Source: Cenococcum geophilum 1.58
Lineage: Eukaryota; Ascomycota; Dothideomycetes; Gloniales; Gloniaceae
DNA length: 64,000 nt
NCBI GenBank assembly: GCA_001692895.1
Contig: KV748181.1
Coordinates: forward strand, 3,539,640-3,603,639
Reading direction: 5' to 3'
How positions within the stretch are numbered: position 1 is the stretch's first letter; each line of letters starts with the position of its first letter. Of this stretch, positions 60,132 through 64,000 are shown piece after piece. Both the position numbers and the translations under genes were made by a program. The notes under the pieces were generated by a model. The model ran no database searches. It was not told where the DNA came from and was given only the letters and a program-made list of their open reading frames with translations.

Positions 60132-60531
60132 CAAGCGAGCCACCCAAAATTACACTAAACTTAGCTGTTTTTATATATTAATAACTCCACCACCACTTAA
60201 TAAATAATTTTAAAAATTTAAGAATGAATACTTATATACCTATACTACCAATATAATAAATCTTTTAAATATAATAATTGTTATTTCTCTTAAAGTTATA
60301 CTTTTGCTATTAAAAAATTAAAAAATTAATAGATATTTTAAACGAAAAGTTAAATAATTTAGTTTTAAATATTAAAAACTTATAAGCTATTAACTTAAAA
60401 ATTCAAAAACTTAATTTTATAATTATTTATTAAGTGGTGGTGGAGTTATTAATATATAAAGACAGCTGATTTTAGTGTAATTTTGGGTGGCTCGCTCGGG
60501 TAGCTGGCTCGTTGGGGTGGCTAATACGTTA

Positions 60532-61562
60532 TCTCTTACGAGTTTGTTCTTCTGATATCTTAACTAAATTAACCAGTATATCTATTAGTTAGCGGACAGC
60601 GAGCTTTAGGGCCTTATAGCTGACTAACTACAGCTAAGTAGATCGCTCGCTGTCTACTACGTCAAAGTTAAGTACACTGACTGTTACGCTATTAGCTCGC
60701 TATCCAAATTAGGCAATTTATATAAAATTTATAGTATTTTATTACGGATTTTTGGCAGCACCTTTATATATATAAATATTAATATTACCCGATTAAAGAT
60801 AACCCTAATTTACCTAATATAGTTAAAATCATCCTCCGCGCCTATAAAGGCTTAAAAGGTAGATATTAAAGTTAGTAATAATATTAGCGGTAAGAAAGGA
60901 AAGTAGTAATAAAAGCTCCGAAAGCTCTACTTCTATATTAGATTTAATTAAATATAAAGCTCTATTAGATATATTTTACTAAGTTAGCTTTTCTACCTTT
61001 ATAACTAGCTTATAGCTAATAAGATTAATATTTAAGCTTATTAACTAGGGTATAGTTAAAGCTCTATTAAAGTTAATATAGTTAATTAAACTACTTAATA
61101 AAAGGCCTTTAATTAACCACTACTTCTAATATTAATCTGCTTTAATTATATCAGCTAATAGTTAATTACGCTTATTAGTAATAATCTTTTTAGCTTAACT
61201 AAAGGCTTATTTATATATAGAGTTTATTACTAATATAAAGAATATATTAAAAGTATCCTTAGTAAGTATTAGGTAAAGGATTTAACCTATTTTAAGCCAC
61301 TAGTTAAGAGAATTAAGAACGGTATAATTTTACTTATAGTTATTATCGGAACTAATCCCAATAAACTTAAGGCCTATACTATAGTAGTGTTTAAGCTTAC
61401 TAGTAAGCTTAATACGCTTTTAATTACGCGTTAAGGAAGTAAGGCTCTTATCTACAACTAAAGACTATATCTATTTATTAGCTAAATCGTTATTAGATTT
61501 ATGAAGAACCTTCCTATATTATAGCTTAACTAGTTCCTTATCTTCCTTATTTACTTACTTAT
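60532..61562. other. RIP-mutated sequence of unknown origin
   Basis: AT-rich with stops in all frames. An inverted pair AGCGGACAGCGAGC / GCTCGCTGTC lies at about 60593-60655. Plus-strand translation near 60.95-61.5 kb looks protein-like but I cannot assign it. Before K inserted, this was joined to the sequence ending at 52161. Confidence 0.4.
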
Positions 61563-61757
61563 TGTTAGTTACACAGGGTGACTCACCAATAACGACTACT
61601 CGAGTAGGTTATAGTGATGTTGGTTAATAAAGCTTATTCTTTAAATAAGGGAGGGCGAGGAGCTTAGGGCTCCTCGCTACGCTAGTGCCGCGTAATACGC
61701 GACTACGCGACCACGTGACTAAGCGACTACGTAACTGTATATAATATAGTCCCGACA
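61563..61757 (-). repeat. Solo LTR of the element A family
   Basis: 195 bp, TGTTAGTTACACAGGG…AGTCCCGACA, minus orientation, flanked by a perfect 5-bp duplication CTTAT (61558-61562, 61758-61762). It is about 30 bp longer than the A LTR because of extra CGCGACTACG-type repeats near 61692-61735. It keeps the GGCGAGGAGC…GCTCCTCGC stem-loop. Confidence 0.88.
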
Positions 61758-61824
61758 CTTATTAATAAAAGTAGTTAATCTATTAGGCCTACGTGGTATT
61801 AAAGGGCGTGTAAATAAAGCTAAT

Positions 61825-61990
61825 TATAATAAAGCCTTATAGTAGGAACTATGGTAGACTTATTAATAGGCTAGGTATATAAGTAAACAAGAAGTTAATA
61901 ATATAATAATAACTAATAAAGTGGTTACCTAATAGATTAACTTTATTTATATTCTAAGATTTACTATAAAGAGAAGAACTATCTAGGTAG
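61825..61990 (-). repeat. Fragment of a J-family LTR
   Basis: TATAATAAAGCCTTATAGTAGG to GAACTATCTAGGTAG matches the first 165 or so bp of the J LTR in the same orientation. It is cut by element L; the other part should lie outside the window. Confidence 0.8.
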
Positions 61991-63803
61991 TGTCACGGAG
62001 TAAGCATAAACGGTGATAATATATAGCGAAGTAGGTATTATTAAGCTATGTACATAAACTGCGTGATAAAGTCAAGACGTTGCGTAAGGAAAGAAGGTAG
62101 GGAAACGGGAAGAAAGGGCATATATCGTTGACTTGGTTGCTTAGTCAATACATGCATAGGCAAAATAGGGTTTAGGTTATAGTCCTGGCAGAACTTGGCA
62201 GAATTTGGTGGAACTTAGCAGAATATAGCAGAATGCCGTAGATTGCCGTTAGATTGCCATTAGATTGCCGTTAGATTGCTATTTCGCGGTTAGTCTCTAA
62301 TTGCTAAGTTAGTAGAAATAGGTGGATATATATAAGGTGTTACGGGGGTGTCCTATAATAGTACCCCCCCTTTAAACTCGAGCTTCTGCGAGATGGGGCT
62401 GTAGTAGTTCTAGGTGGAGTTTATAAAAGTCTTTTGCGGCTTATATAAGTCCTATAGAGTTAACGGGTTCCTATAAGGACTTAGTAAAGCCTCTCCATTT
62501 CATAAGATACATATATTAGCGTTTCCGTTTATTATACTTAATATCATTAATTCTTTTAATAAAGTACTTATTCTTACCATCTACTTTAACTAGTAGGGGA
62601 GGGTCTTATATCTATCTAGGCAGGGCATTTAATACGGGGATAGTAGGGTGGAGGACTGACGTATAGAATACGGGGTAGATTTTAACCGTATTAGGGAGCT
62701 TTAATCGGTAGGTATAAGGAGAGATAACCTTTTTAACCTTATAAGGGCCAGCGTTCTTCCAATTAAGTTTCTTAGTAGGTTATTTCGTGTTTAGATTTCT
62801 TATGTCTAGCTAGACGAAATTACTAATTTAATAGGCCGGTGCTGGGGTTTATTTCTTATTCACTGCGGCTTTATAGACAGATTAAGCCCATATTATCTTA
62901 TCAGTAAGAAACTATTATAGTTCTTTTATCTTCTTTATGAATTTATTTGCTTCTATAATTTGTAAGGCGTAATAAGTAGGGTAAGGAATATTACTAAAGG
63001 GTTTAAAACCCATTTGTGGGTACTAGCCGTAATTAGCTAGAAATGGGGAGACTTTCGTGGTTTCCGAGACGGAGTTATTTGCAGTAAACTCAACAAATAC
63101 GAGCTAGTTAATCTAGTTATCCTATAAATACGACGTGTATATCCGAATATACTATTCCATTATAGCATTTACGCGTTCCGTTTAGCTATCCGTTTCTAAA
63201 TAATACGTAGTAAATAACAGTGCTTTAATGCGGAGTTAAGTAGTTAGTTCTTTCTAGAATACCAAGATAAACTAGCTACCTTTATTGGAGATAATCGTTT
63301 TAGGGAGTCCGTAAAGTTTCTATATATAATCTAGGAATAGTTAGGCGATAGTAGGCGTTAATATATTAGGGCAGGCGATTAAGTATCTTATTTTAGATAG
63401 TCGGTCTATAACTACTATAATGTTCATACAGCCTCTACTCTTAGGAAGGTTAACAATAAAGTTAATTAAGATATCCTTCTATCTTCGGTCCGGAATAGGC
63501 AGCGGCTTTAAAAGACCGTTATACATCTTATATAAGGCTTTAGCTTATTAGCAGGTATAGCAGCTAGAGACGTACCTTTGTGTTATATTATACATATTCG
63601 GCCAATAATACTCCTATTGGAGTAGTTTTAGGGTCTTTTCTTAGCCTAGGTGGCCGGCAACAGATAGATTGTATATATATTTAAGGAGTTTAAGCTTAAG
63701 CTTATTATAATTAGGGATAACTAGACGGTTCTAGTAATATAAGCGGTTTCCGCGGGCTTTATATTTACTTAGAGAAATCTTTTTAGAGCGTCTAATGCTA
63801 TCT
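61991..63803 (-). mobile_element. Element L: second copy of the G gypsy family, truncated
   Basis: The 370-bp LTR (61991-62360, TGTCACGGAGTAAGC…) matches the G LTRs and is followed by the same polypurine tract in reverse (GTACCCCCCCTTTAAACTC). The interior is closely similar to G from 37971 to about 39410, that is, the 3' non-coding region and integrase end. It stops abruptly at about 63803. Less RIP-mutated than G in places. Broken. Confidence 0.85.
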
Positions 63804-64000
63804 TCGTCAGGAAAACGGGAGGGTGGTAGGGGCTAGCCAGGGGCTAGCCCGGGGCTGGCCCGGGGTCATTTTAGCTGGATCCGCTGATCTGCTCATGTAC
63901 ACTTATTTACGCTAGCCCGGGGCTAGCCCGGGGCCCATATTAGCAACATTAACACATTTTATTACGTTTTATACGTTTTATTACATTTTATACGTTTTAT
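63804..64000. other. Unmutated GC-rich block with GGGGCTAGCC repeats, then a TTTTATACG satellite-like array
   Basis: From 63804 the sequence changes sharply. GGGGCTAGCC-type units recur about six times, in two clusters (63831-63867 and 63912-63933). About 45 bp at the end consist of TTTTATTAC / GTTTTATAC 9-bp-like units. No gene is visible. It interrupts element L and runs off the window, so it is either a younger insertion or the start of another repeat. Confidence 0.55.

Larger units (their letters stand above)
52164..60529. mobile_element. K: long-TIR TA-target MITE (429 bp), split by element J
   Basis: TA at 52162-52163 and 60530-60531. The ends ACGTATTAGCCACC and GGTGGCTAATACGT are perfect inverted repeats. 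Beyond J the arms continue as a long inverted repeat (GCGAGCCACCCAAAATTACAC, then ATATTAATAACTCCACCACC), at least 110 bp per arm. Subtracting J and its duplicated 5 bp leaves 429 bp. The TA target suggests a pogo/Fot-like or other Tc1/mariner-type parent. No transposase inside. Confidence 0.8.

Overview
This window looks like a gene-poor, AT-rich repeat block from a filamentous ascomycete (Pezizomycotina). Two points support this. Short introns of 63 to 76 bp with fungal splice signals interrupt the only two convincing genes. Almost every transposon copy is saturated with TpA and in-frame TAG/TAA where CAG, CAA or TGG codons are expected, which is the mark of repeat-induced point mutation (RIP). 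I cannot name the species.

Layout. 1-4.6 kb: a minus-strand Helitron with recognisable Rep and Pif1-helicase motifs. 5.6-6.4 kb: a small secreted-protein gene on the minus strand. 6.6-7.9 kb: two inverted copies of a 476-bp TA-target MITE, one of them holding a 127-bp MITE. 8.3-20.4 kb: a Ty1/copia-like element (A) with intact target duplications. It carries a hAT MITE and a short LTR element (B), and B is itself split by a second copia-like element (C). 21.0-22.9 kb: a four-exon gene for a secreted SGNH hydrolase with a C-terminal cyanovirin-N-like (CVNH) domain. 25.3-34.4 kb: an LTR plus minus-strand copia remnants (F), split by a nearly full-length chromodomain Ty3/gypsy element (E). 34.6-46.3 kb: a minus-strand gypsy element (H), split by another gypsy element (G) whose own LTR holds a 238-bp insertion. 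About 46.3-50.1 kb: a Tad-like LINE with a poly-A tail. 50.1-60.5 kb: a gypsy remnant (I) next to a long-TIR MITE (K), which is split by gypsy element J. 61.5-63.8 kb: a solo LTR, a piece of J LTR, and a truncated second copy of the G family (L). 63.8-64.0 kb: an unmutated GC-rich and satellite-like block running off the end.

The two genes are divergently oriented. Once the datable insertions are subtracted they would lie about 1.5 kb apart, so the transposon nest has pushed apart what was probably one short intergenic region. The retroelements are all fossils, broken in many places. Exact target-site duplications and equal LTR lengths make the nesting order of A, B, C, E, G, J and K firm. 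The ends of F, H and I and of the LINE are approximate. No RNA genes or CRISPR arrays were seen.
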